Positions 1-5,954 of a stretch of DNA of 5,954 nt are shown here, piece by piece. The notes below the pieces were generated by a model. The model did not search any database, was not told the DNA's origin, and saw only the letters and a program-made list of their open reading frames with translations. The DNA is from Alphaproteobacteria bacterium (lineage in GTDB: Bacteria > Pseudomonadota > Alphaproteobacteria > Rhizobiales > Devosiaceae). The DNA lies in contig JAJRRJ010000119.1 in the NCBI GenBank assembly GCA_024279575.1, positions 1 through 5,954 of the forward strand. The letters run 5' to 3'. The number at the start of each line of letters is the position of its first letter. Within the stretch, counting starts at the first letter, position 1. A program made the position numbers and the translations under genes.

Positions 1-1619
1 TCAGAAATGATAATATTGGCCTGTCCTTTGTTCAGGTCAATTCGTATCCGGTCGCCCGTTTTTACAATTGCAAGTCCTCCCCCGGCAGCGGCTTCAGGTG
101 AGGCGTTTAGAATTGAAGGGGAACCAGAGGTGCCGGACTGGCGGCCATCGCCAATGCATACCAAATCAGAAATCCCATCTTTGATCAGATAATTTGGGGG
201 GCGCATATTGACCACTTCGGCAGCTCCAGGATATCCAATGGGACCGGCGCCACGCATAAATAGAATTGTATTTTTATCCATATCCAATTGCACATCGTCA
301 ATGCGCTTGTGGTAATCTTCAGGACCATCAAAAACAACAGCTTTACCCTCAAACACATTCAGGTAATCAGGATTGCTAAGGTAGCGTTGGCGAAACTCAT
401 TTGATATCACGCTGGTTTTCATAATCGCATTATCAAACAAATTTCCCTTTAAGACTAAAAATCCAGCCTGATCTTTGAGTGGACTCTTATAAGGATAAAT
501 GACATCCGTGTTTTCAATTTCGGCCCCTGAGTAATTTTCGCCAATGGTTTTGCCATTTACTGTTGGAGCATCTGTTATGATTTTACCGTTCTTTATCAGC
601 TCATTGGTAATTGCTGGCACCCCCCCGGCACGATAAAAATCTTCCCCGAGATATTTGCCCGCTGGTTGCATGTTCAGCAGCAGGGGAATTTTGTAGCCGT
701 GATGTTGCCAGTCCAAAATATTCAAATCGACTCCCATATGACGGGCAATGGCGTTGATATGAATTGGCGCATTTGTAGACCCCCCAATGGCTGAGTTTAC
801 TGCAATGGCGTTGAGAAAACTATCTCGGGTTAAAATGTTAGAGGGCTTGATATCCTGTTCGACCATCTCAACAATACGCAAACCAGTGCGATAGGAAATT
901 TCCTGCCGATCGCGATAGGGAGCTGGAATAGCGGCAGCGCCTGGCAATTGCATCCCCAACACTTCAGCCAGTGAGTTCATGGTCGAAGCAGTACCCATAG
1001 TATTACAAAAACCTGTAGAGGGAGCTGAAGAGGTAACCAGTTCGATAAACTGTTTGGCATCAATTTCTCCAGTTGCAAGCATTTGGCGCGCTTTCCATAC
1101 GATGGTGCCTGACCCTGTGCGCTCTCCCTTATAGTAACCGTTGAGCATTGGACCAACAGAAAGGGCAATAGCTGGAATGTTAACAGTCGCTGCCCCCATC
1201 AACATTGCGGGGGTGGTTTTGTCACAACCGATGGTGAGCACAACGCCGTCAAGGGGATAGCCATGCAGCAACTCCACCAGCCCTAAGTATGCCAGATTTC
1301 TATCAAGGCCTGCTGTGGGACGTTTGCCGGTTTCCTGAATCGGGTGTACTGGAAACTCAATGGCAATACCGCCTGCTTCGCGAATCCCCTCTCGCACTCG
1401 ATCAGCCAAAATAATATGATGACGGTTACATGGGGAAAGGTCTGATCCGGTCTGGGCAATGCCAATAATGGGCTTTTGGGACTGAAGCTCTTGCCTCGAC
1501 AAGCCAAAATTGAGGTAGCGCTCAAGGTAAATCGCAGTCATATCCGGGTTTTCAGGGTTATCAAACCAGGCTCTGGAGCGTAGCTTTGGTTTACCTTTGC
1601 CCTTAACCTGTTTTGCCAT
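1..1619 (-). CDS. IlvD/Edd-family aldonic-acid dehydratase (XylD/AraC-like), 3' end missing
   Basis: This is a [Fe-S]-dependent sugar-acid dehydratase that would convert an aldonate such as D-galactonate, L-arabinonate, D-fuconate or D-xylonate into the 2-keto-3-deoxy acid in the cytoplasm. 539 codons are visible; relatives run to about 580-600 aa, so roughly 50 C-terminal residues lie beyond the left edge. The N-terminus carries RSRAWFDNP and GSDLSPCNRHH. Three candidate cluster-ligand cysteines are C64, C132 (TIGCDKTTPA) and C205 (GFCNTMGTAST); E96 and D133 are likely Mg2+ ligands, and S495 in GDGRQSGTSGS is the likely catalytic serine. This cysteine and serine spacing fits, from memory, Caulobacter D-xylonate dehydratase better than Rhizobium L-arabinonate dehydratase, but family members overlap in substrate. 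The start is the ATG at 1619, preceded by a modest ACAGG; a GTG at 1655 with a better AAGGA site would add 12 residues. The divergent aldolase next door suggests a hexonate substrate. Family is certain; substrate is inferred. Confidence 0.93.
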   Translation of the reverse strand, partial: MAKQVKGKGKPKLRSRAWFDNPENPDMTAIYLERYLNFGLSRQELQSQKPIIGIAQTGSDLSPCNRHHIILADRVREGIREAGGIAIEFPVHPIQETGKRPTAGLDRNLAYLGLVELLHGYPLDGVVLTIGCDKTTPAMLMGAATVNIPAIALSVGPMLNGYYKGERTGSGTIVWKARQMLATGEIDAKQFIELVTSSAPSTGFCNTMGTASTMNSLAEVLGMQLPGAAAIPAPYRDRQEISYRTGLRIVEMVEQDIKPSNILTRDSFLNAIAVNSAIGGSTNAPIHINAIARHMGVDLNILDWQHHGYKIPLLLNMQPAGKYLGEDFYRAGGVPAITNELIKNGKIITDAPTVNGKTIGENYSGAEIENTDVIYPYKSPLKDQAGFLVLKGNLFDNAIMKTSVISNEFRQRYLSNPDYLNVFEGKAVVFDGPEDYHKRIDDVQLDMDKNTILFMRGAGPIGYPGAAEVVNMRPPNYLIKDGISDLVCIGDGRQSGTSGSPSILNASPEAAAGGGLAIVKTGDRIRIDLNKGQANIIIS

Positions 1620-1662
1620 TTTCCCAACCTGTCCATTTTCAGAATATGTTGTCACTGCAAAA

Positions 1663-1667
1663 TCCTT
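1663..1667 (-). promoter_or_regulatory. Ribosome-binding site that would favour an upstream GTG start for the dehydratase
   Basis: On the minus strand this reads AAGGA, seven bases ahead of a GTG at 1655-1653 that is in frame with the dehydratase. It is a better match to the anti-Shine-Dalgarno sequence than the ACAGG (1632-1628) ahead of the ATG at 1619. Use of the GTG would add 12 residues of non-conserved sequence. The conserved family region starts only about 14 residues into the ATG version, so homology does not settle the choice. Confidence 0.35.
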
Positions 1668-1689
1668 TTCTCAACAAGCCATCAACAGA

Positions 1690-1731
1690 TTGCGTTACTC
1701 GTATTCAACACTGTTTGGGCGCTTTACGCAA
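1690..1731. repeat. Widely spaced inverted hexamers TTGCGT...ACGCAA, possible operator
   Basis: TTGCGT at 1690-1695 and ACGCAA at 1726-1731 form a perfect inverted pair with 30 bases between them, in the middle of the divergent dehydratase/dgoA intergenic region. The right arm coincides with the candidate -35 box of the dehydratase promoter. The placement suits a transcription-factor binding pair, but six-base arms this far apart can occur by chance. Confidence 0.25.
1703..1731 (-). promoter_or_regulatory. Candidate sigma-70-like promoter for the dehydratase
   Basis: Read on the minus strand, TTGCGT (1731-1726) and TTGAAT (1708-1703) are separated by 17 bases. Each matches the -35 (TTGACA) and -10 (TATAAT) consensus at four of six positions. 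Transcription would start near 1696, giving a leader of about 75 bases to the ATG at 1619. This is a weak match picked by eye, and alphaproteobacterial promoters often depart from the consensus. Confidence 0.25.
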
Positions 1732-1818
1732 AATCGTTTCACACACGGGCAAGTGCAGAAAACTAAAAATTATGCCATGCGTATCCCTTTTCCTTTTCTT
1801 TGACTTTAGCCCTGTAAT

Positions 1819-1825
1819 GGGAAAG
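1819..1825 (+). promoter_or_regulatory. Ribosome-binding site of dgoA
   Basis: GGGAAAG lies nine bases ahead of the ATG at 1835. It is a purine-rich, imperfect Shine-Dalgarno sequence. The other in-frame ATG at 1817 has no such site in front of it, and the domain homology begins just after 1835, so this site supports the 1835 start. Confidence 0.5.
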
Positions 1826-1834
1826 CATATATCC

Positions 1835-2485
1835 ATGACCAACAAACTTGAAATTATTGCAATTCTGCGCGGCATAAAGACTAATGAAATTGAACCGGTT
1901 TTTGGCGCATTAATTGAGGCTGGTATTACGCGGATTGAAGTCACCTTAAATTCTGCTATGGCTCTTGAAAGTATCCAATTGGGGGCGCGTCGGTTTGGCA
2001 ATGTCTGCCATGTAGGCGCGGGAACAGTTCTCACCGAAAGCGACGTTTTTGACGTCGCAAAAACTGGCGCACGGTTTATAGTTTCTCCAAACTGTAGCCC
2101 TGAAGTCATACGGGCCGCAGGCAAAGCAAAATTGAGCTCCTATCCCGGAGTGATGACACCCAGCGAAGCATTTTGCGCAATTGAGGCCGGAGCAACCGGA
2201 CTTAAAATCTTTCCCGCGGAAATTGTTGGGCCAAAGGGCATAAAAGCCATGAAGGCAGTTCTGCCCGGTGATGTCCCCCTGTTTGCTGTGGGCGGTGCAA
2301 CGCCCAACAATTTTTCAGACTATGCACGGGCTGGATGCGCGGGCTTTGGTCTGGGGAGCTTTTTATATCGACCTGGCGATACGGCACAAAGAGTTGCCCG
2401 GCAGGCTAAAGCCGCCCTCCAGGCCATTCAGGAAATTGAAAAGGCGACTTCCAGCGGATTTTTCTCATTTAATATCAACTCCTAG
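1835..2485 (+). CDS. dgoA: 2-dehydro-3-deoxy-6-phosphogalactonate aldolase (DgoA/KDPG aldolase family)
   Basis: This class I aldolase would cleave 2-keto-3-deoxy-6-phosphogalactonate to pyruvate and D-glyceraldehyde 3-phosphate, the last step of the DeLey-Doudoroff galactose/galactonate route. The 216-aa protein is a single TIM barrel; E. coli DgoA is about 205 aa. Visible motifs are IAILRGI (R12), IEVTLNS (E35, likely catalytic acid/base), GAGTVL, FIVSPN, PGVMTPSEAF, LKIFPAE with K124 as the Schiff-base lysine, FAVGGATPNNF and CAGFGLGSFLY. LNS after the glutamate, and GLGSxLYRPG near the end, point to DgoA rather than the Entner-Doudoroff enzyme Eda. The frame stays open upstream to 1613, but those 74 codons have no homology and run through the promoter region. 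The last 10 or so residues (SSGFFSFNINS) extend past the usual end and run into the convergent comEC gene. It pairs by divergence with the dehydratase. The KDPGal substrate is inferred from sequence type. Confidence 0.92.
   Translation: MTNKLEIIAILRGIKTNEIEPVFGALIEAGITRIEVTLNSAMALESIQLGARRFGNVCHVGAGTVLTESDVFDVAKTGARFIVSPNCSPEVIRAAGKAKLSSYPGVMTPSEAFCAIEAGATGLKIFPAEIVGPKGIKAMKAVLPGDVPLFAVGGATPNNFSDYARAGCAGFGLGSFLYRPGDTAQRVARQAKAALQAIQEIEKATSSGFFSFNINS
2482..2485. other. CTAG palindrome shared by two convergent stop codons
   Basis: The plus-strand aldolase ends with TAG at 2483-2485, and the minus-strand comEC ends with TAG read from 2484-2482. The two genes therefore overlap by four bases, and the self-complementary CTAG supplies both stops. 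There is no intergenic space for an ordinary terminator, so each transcript must end inside the other gene or be antisense to it. Confidence 0.95.
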
Positions 2486-4638
2486 TCAGGAAATTGCGAG
2501 CGCCATGGGCGATGAATATCAGAAATTGCCTGTCGTATCCAAAATTCTTCGCCTGTCCATTTAAGCCAATGCACGCCATTGTTTTGCAAATCCAGGGAGT
2601 CGATTACTTGAGTTATCCCCCGACACGAGGACGGAGATTTTTGTCGGGTGATCACAAGGTTGGCGCGGCGGCAGTCTTCATCGAACGCATCTCTGGTTTT
2701 AACGAGAGCCACCTCATAATTTTCGCCCAAATAAAAACACCCCGATGCATCGCACGGTTGGGTGCCCGTCGCTTGTGTTATTTCTTCCATATATGTTTCG
2801 CTCCAGGCTCGAACAGCAAAGCTGTTGGTGCGCCCTGAAATCAGCAGTAATTGATTATCAACCCGCACCGCGACGGCTTTTGTTGTGTCAGCAATCATAA
2901 TATCCGGTGCAGGCAAGGTACCAAACACCGGCAAAAGCAGCGCCGCTAAACCCAACCCGAAAAAACGCACAGGTTGATGAAAGAAAGCAAACCATCCAAG
3001 CCCGGCAACTCCAATTATCAAGGCAGCAGGACCTAAAATCGGGGCAGAAACCACCCCATGGCCAAAGTCGGAAATCTGCTCCGCAACAAAAATAATTTTC
3101 TCTATGCCCCAGCCCATTGTTTTCAGGAAAACCGGCTCCACCCCAAGCGGCATCAGCAATACTCCAATCAATGCGGCGGGCAAAACTATCAGCGAGACCA
3201 GTGGAATAGCGACCATATTGCCCAACATTCCAAACGGGGCAACCTGCTGGAAGTGATAGGCGGCAAAAAGCGCTGTGGCAGCTCCCGCAATCATTGAGGT
3301 TAGGGCGATTGCCCACAAGGCACCTAATGTCTTTATGATCCAGTTTTTGGGTCCCGAAAACCCGGTTCGATAGCCCTCATATGCGCCAACAAGGGCGGTA
3401 ACTGCTGCAAAGGAAAGTTGAAAACTTGGGCGAAATATCGCAGCCGGGTCCACAAGGATTACAAATATTGCAGCCAGCGCCACGTTGCGCATGGTGAGTG
3501 CTTTTCGCCCTGCCAGTACAGCTCCAAAAACCAACAATAGCATCAGCGTTGCGCGTATGGCGGACACTGAAGCACCAGAAATAACAAGATAGGTGAGTGC
3601 CGCCGCCATCCCCGCAAGCGCAGCAGCTTTTTTCACACTGATTATCTGCCCCAGCACATAGGAACTGGCCAGTATCATTCGAACCGCGGCAAAAACACCA
3701 CCTGCAACCAATGAGAGATGCAAACCGGATATTGCTAAAACATGAGCCAGACCTGCTGCCGCCAAATCGCTACGCACTTCAGGATCAATCTGCCCCTGGT
3801 CACCAATTATCAATGCCCGGGCAATACCTGACACTGGCGCTGCCAATGTGGCATCTATTCTATCTCCAATAAAATCTCGTAATTCCTGAACGGAACGAAA
3901 AATATTCCCTGTCTGCTGAGATTGGGTGATAACTACCGGACCAGTCGCGGAGCCAAACGCTCCTATCCCGTCAAAGAAGGCATGAAACTGGGAATCAAAG
4001 CCGCCAGGAACCACTGGACCGGGCACACGATATAGACGAATGGGCGCTTCTATCGTGTCCCCAACTTGGGGCACCTGTTCAGCTGGTAATAAAATCCTTG
4101 CACGTTTTACCGGTGGTGATGAACGGCCTTCAAGGGATGTTATTTGAGAAATTATTATCCTGGCGCGTTCTGAATCGTTGGAATGAATTGCATCCACGCG
4201 GGCGCTGAACTGGCCGTAAAAAGACCCATAAAGCATTTCAGTTCCAAACAGTTTTCCATGGATTGGCAGCAGATTAAACCCCACCCACATACCGCAAATT
4301 AGAAGCAAAGCCGGCGCAACAATCGGGCTTTGCCGCCAAAGAAAAAGGGAGACGAGCAAAACCATCGTAAGGAATATAAGGATAACGGCACTTGGCTCAA
4401 AAACCGTGGCGGTATAAAATAATAGTCCGGCGATCATCATAAAGGGTTGAAGAATGAGCAAACGCCGGTTTTCAACCGCTTGAGAAATATCTCCAATTAC
4501 TCTGGAGATCAGGTTGATATTTTTTGATTGGGAAGGGGACTTTGTAGCAACTCCAACAAGTTCACCCGCCCGCCCGCTACTATCGTGAGCAGGGTTTTTG
4601 ACAACCGGAATCCTTGCTTTGCTTTTTGCCTGATCCAT
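2482..4638 (-). CDS. comEC: ComEC/Rec2-family DNA-uptake channel protein with non-MBL C-terminal domain
   Basis: This polytopic inner-membrane protein belongs to the family that passes single-stranded DNA into the cytoplasm during natural transformation. It has 718 aa. Residues 1-60 are a polar cytoplasmic tail; about 62-125 hold the first membrane helices; about 140-245 form the soluble DUF4131/OB-like region; about 265-575 are the Competence domain, with the family signature AHVLAISGLHLSL at 298-310 and RATLM at 362-366 and roughly nine hydrophobic segments. Residues 578-718 are soluble and contain C629 and C634 (CDASGC), C656 and C672. They lack the HxHxDH motif of the metallo-beta-lactamase nuclease domain found at this end in Bacillus-type ComEC. 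The ATG at 4638 has a strong GGAGG eight bases ahead. It diverges from gltX and converges on dgoA with a four-base overlap. Whether this organism is transformable cannot be judged here. Confidence 0.93.
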   Translation of the reverse strand: MDQAKSKARIPVVKNPAHDSSGRAGELVGVATKSPSQSKNINLISRVIGDISQAVENRRLLILQPFMMIAGLLFYTATVFEPSAVILIFLTMVLLVSLFLWRQSPIVAPALLLICGMWVGFNLLPIHGKLFGTEMLYGSFYGQFSARVDAIHSNDSERARIIISQITSLEGRSSPPVKRARILLPAEQVPQVGDTIEAPIRLYRVPGPVVPGGFDSQFHAFFDGIGAFGSATGPVVITQSQQTGNIFRSVQELRDFIGDRIDATLAAPVSGIARALIIGDQGQIDPEVRSDLAAAGLAHVLAISGLHLSLVAGGVFAAVRMILASSYVLGQIISVKKAAALAGMAAALTYLVISGASVSAIRATLMLLLVFGAVLAGRKALTMRNVALAAIFVILVDPAAIFRPSFQLSFAAVTALVGAYEGYRTGFSGPKNWIIKTLGALWAIALTSMIAGAATALFAAYHFQQVAPFGMLGNMVAIPLVSLIVLPAALIGVLLMPLGVEPVFLKTMGWGIEKIIFVAEQISDFGHGVVSAPILGPAALIIGVAGLGWFAFFHQPVRFFGLGLAALLLPVFGTLPAPDIMIADTTKAVAVRVDNQLLLISGRTNSFAVRAWSETYMEEITQATGTQPCDASGCFYLGENYEVALVKTRDAFDEDCRRANLVITRQKSPSSCRGITQVIDSLDLQNNGVHWLKWTGEEFWIRQAISDIHRPWRSQFPD

Positions 4639-4646
4639 TTAGCGCC

Positions 4647-4651
4647 CCTCC
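4647..4651 (-). promoter_or_regulatory. Strong ribosome-binding site of comEC
   Basis: On the minus strand this reads GGAGG inside a G-rich run (4654-4644), eight bases ahead of the ATG at 4638. It fixes the comEC start and suggests efficient initiation, which is notable for a competence gene often thought to be weakly expressed. Confidence 0.75.
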
Positions 4652-4732
4652 CCCACAGATATTGTCGCGCTGAATAGCAAATGGCGTCTTTGCGCTATCC
4701 AATGCCTATGCTAAGCACGGCTCAGCTCAATC

Positions 4733-4745
4733 GCCAAGCCTTGGC
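4733..4745. repeat. 13-bp palindrome GCCAAG-C-CTTGGC
   Basis: GCCAAG (4733-4738) and CTTGGC (4740-4745) are perfect inverted arms around a single C. The site lies 50 bases ahead of gltX and 94 bases ahead of comEC. With a one-base loop it cannot form a terminator hairpin, so a protein-binding site is the more natural reading, though chance is possible. Confidence 0.35.
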
Positions 4746-4795
4746 TTATGAACAAATTGGGCCTTTGGTTTATGTAGATTTAGGTTTGTATTTTC

Positions 4796-5954
4796 GTGAC
4801 AAAAAAAGTAATTACCCGTTTTGCCCCCTCACCCACCGGTTTTTTGCACATTGGAGGCGCCCGCACCGCTTTGTTTAATTGGGTGTTTGCCAAAAAGCAT
4901 GGTGGCAAAATGTTACTCAGAATTGAAGACACCGACCGTTCCCGATCCAGCGAGGCTGCAACAATTGCCATCGAAGAAGGGCTTAGCTGGTTGGGTCTTG
5001 ATTGGGACGGGGAAGCAATTTCTCAATATTCCCGGCAACAAAGGCATGCACAAATTGCCAACGAGTTGTTGGAAAAAGGACTTGCATATAAGTGTTTTTG
5101 CACAAGCGAAGAGTTGAGCGAAATGCGCGCAAAAGCACGAAAATCCGGCCTGCCACCACGATATGATGGCCGATGGCGCGATGCTGACCCTGCTGGTGCA
5201 CCAGCAGGTATTGCTCCAAGTATCCGCATTAAAGTCCCATCAACTGGCACGATTGTGGTCCATGATCGTGTGCAGGGTGATGTAACATTCAGGTGCGAAA
5301 ATCTGGATGATTTTATCATACTTCGATCGGATGGATCGCCAACATATATGCTGGCGGTGGTTGTTGATGACCATGACATGGATATCACCCATATCATCCG
5401 AGGGGATGACCACCTGACAAATGCAGCACGCCAGATTGTAATATTTAATGCCATGGGTTGGGACGTGCCGGACATGAGCCATGTGCCGCTTATCCATGGG
5501 CCTGACGGGGCCAAGCTTTCCAAACGACACGGGGCGATGGGCGTGGACGCTTATCGGAAAATGGGCTATTTACCTGGCGCCGTACGCAACTATCTGGCAC
5601 GTCTTGGATGGTCGCATGGGGACGATGAATTTTTTTCCACGGAACAATTGATAGAGTGGTTTTCACTTGATGATTTGAACAAAGGCGCATCTCGTTTCGA
5701 TTTCGCTAAACTTGGAAACCTGAATGCACAGCACATACGCGAAGAAAGTCCTGATTACCTTTTCGACGTTATGGTGGCGCTGGCTAAGGAACTTGGAAAC
5801 GAGAATGACAGTGCGGGGCTTTTGAACCACAAAGATACGGTGCTTGCAGCCCTGCCCGAGCTCCAGCCACGGGCAAAAACTGTACCTGATTTGATTTCCC
5901 TGGCTCAATTTATTTATGCCAAAAGGCCACTGAATATTGAAGATAAGGCAAGCA
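4796..5954 (+). CDS. gltX: Glutamyl-tRNA synthetase, 3' end missing
   Basis: GluRS charges tRNA-Glu with glutamate, and in alphaproteobacteria commonly also tRNA-Gln for later amidation by GatCAB. 386 codons are visible; alphaproteobacterial forms are usually about 440-475 aa, so most of the anticodon-binding C-terminus is off the right edge. The class I catalytic core is complete: FAPSPTGFLHIGGA holds the HIGH-type motif (residues 18-21), then RIEDTDRSR, the GDDHLTNAARQ region (203-213), and KLSKR (240-244) as the KMSKS-type motif. GWSHGDDE (271-278) is typical of the alphaproteobacterial enzyme. The start is GTG: it begins the conserved KKVITRFAPSP segment, and a TAG lies in frame only five codons upstream with no ATG between. 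TTTAGG at 4779-4784 is a weak, distant ribosome-binding site. Of the four zinc ligands known in E. coli, C100 and C102 are kept, but W127 and D129 replace the other two. No frameshift is visible. Confidence 0.96.
   Translation, partial: MTKKVITRFAPSPTGFLHIGGARTALFNWVFAKKHGGKMLLRIEDTDRSRSSEAATIAIEEGLSWLGLDWDGEAISQYSRQQRHAQIANELLEKGLAYKCFCTSEELSEMRAKARKSGLPPRYDGRWRDADPAGAPAGIAPSIRIKVPSTGTIVVHDRVQGDVTFRCENLDDFIILRSDGSPTYMLAVVVDDHDMDITHIIRGDDHLTNAARQIVIFNAMGWDVPDMSHVPLIHGPDGAKLSKRHGAMGVDAYRKMGYLPGAVRNYLARLGWSHGDDEFFSTEQLIEWFSLDDLNKGASRFDFAKLGNLNAQHIREESPDYLFDVMVALAKELGNENDSAGLLNHKDTVLAALPELQPRAKTVPDLISLAQFIYAKRPLNIEDKAS

Larger units (their letters stand above)
1620..1834. promoter_or_regulatory. 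Divergent intergenic region between the dehydratase and dgoA genes
   Basis: These 215 bases must hold the promoters of both divergent sugar-acid genes. No protein-coding sequence is convincing here. Visible elements are an inverted hexamer pair TTGCGT/ACGCAA (1690-1695 and 1726-1731), a weak minus-strand sigma-70-like promoter (1703-1731), a polypyrimidine tract at about 1785-1801, and the aldolase ribosome-binding site just before 1835. I could not find a plus-strand promoter with good -35 and -10 boxes; the TTGACT at 1800-1805 sits too close to the aldolase start. Shared control by one sugar-acid regulator is an inference from the divergent layout. Confidence 0.6.
4639..4795. promoter_or_regulatory. 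Divergent intergenic region between comEC and gltX
   Basis: These 157 bases separate the two divergent starts and must carry both promoters. I see a strong comEC ribosome-binding site at the left end, a 13-bp palindrome at 4733-4745 and an A+T-rich stretch (about 4764-4795) before gltX. No pair of -35 and -10 boxes is good enough to call on either strand, and there is no alphaproteobacterial SOS-box pattern (GTTC, seven bases, GTTC). Confidence 0.6.

Noticed and set aside
1800..1832. TTGACT with a downstream CATATA as a dgoA promoter
   Set aside because: Transcription would start at or after the aldolase ATG, leaving the ribosome-binding site outside the message.
1613..1834. In-frame upstream extension of dgoA, giving a 290-aa protein
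   Set aside because: The extra 74 residues have no aldolase similarity, cross the divergent promoter region and overlap the dehydratase start; homology and a ribosome-binding site support 1835.
1705..2124. 139-aa minus-strand open frame across dgoA
   Set aside because: It is antisense to a well-supported aldolase, its product looks like low-complexity shadow sequence, and it has no recognisable domain.
2888..3316. 142-aa minus-strand open frame within comEC in another frame
   Set aside because: It lies wholly inside the membrane-protein gene; its Cys/Trp/Gly-rich composition is what a frame-shifted hydrophobic coding sequence gives.
4639..4795. SOS box, which might be expected near a lexA-linked comEC locus
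   Set aside because: No GTTC-N7-GTTC pattern is present on either strand in the spacer.
4681..4878. 65-aa plus-strand open frame ahead of and overlapping gltX
   Set aside because: It is out of frame with gltX, has no Shine-Dalgarno sequence and runs into the conserved GluRS start, so it is probably chance rather than a leader peptide.
5023..5523. 166-aa minus-strand open frame antisense to gltX
   Set aside because: The plus strand carries an unbroken, strongly conserved GluRS core here, and the antisense product shows no family motif.

Overview
The window looks like chromosomal DNA of an alphaproteobacterium, probably from the Hyphomicrobiales/Rhodobacterales side. The evidence is the alphaproteobacterial style of the glutamyl-tRNA synthetase (GDDHLTNAARQ, KLSKRHGA, GWSHGDDE), a ComEC with a non-metallo-beta-lactamase C-terminal domain, and a sugar-acid dehydratase close to Caulobacter-type XylD. 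Base composition is near balanced by eye, which is modest for that group. I cannot name a genus.

Layout, left to right: (1) the minus-strand 5' part (539 codons) of an IlvD/Edd-family aldonic-acid dehydratase, whose C-terminus lies beyond the left edge. (2) A 215-bp divergent intergenic region. (3) A plus-strand 2-dehydro-3-deoxy-6-phosphogalactonate aldolase (dgoA type, 216 aa). (4) A complete minus-strand comEC/rec2 family gene (718 aa), which meets dgoA tail to tail and shares with it the palindrome CTAG, so each stop codon lies partly inside the other. (5) A 157-bp divergent intergenic region. (6) A plus-strand gltX with a GTG start, cut by the right edge after 386 codons.

The genes fall into two functional blocks. 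The dehydratase and DgoA probably act in one catabolic route for a sugar acid: dehydration to a 2-keto-3-deoxy acid, phosphorylation by a kinase not seen here, then aldol cleavage to pyruvate and glyceraldehyde 3-phosphate. A D-galactonate-like substrate fits the aldolase best. ComEC and GltX are housekeeping/DNA-uptake genes that share a divergent promoter region. The CTAG at 2482-2485 is the exact border between the blocks.

I found no RNA genes, insertion sequences, CRISPR arrays, prophage genes or convincing terminators, and no clearly undescribed system. The points most worth checking are the replaced nuclease domain of ComEC, the pairing of a XylD-like dehydratase with a phosphorylated-intermediate aldolase, the shared stop palindrome, and the half-lost zinc site of GltX.
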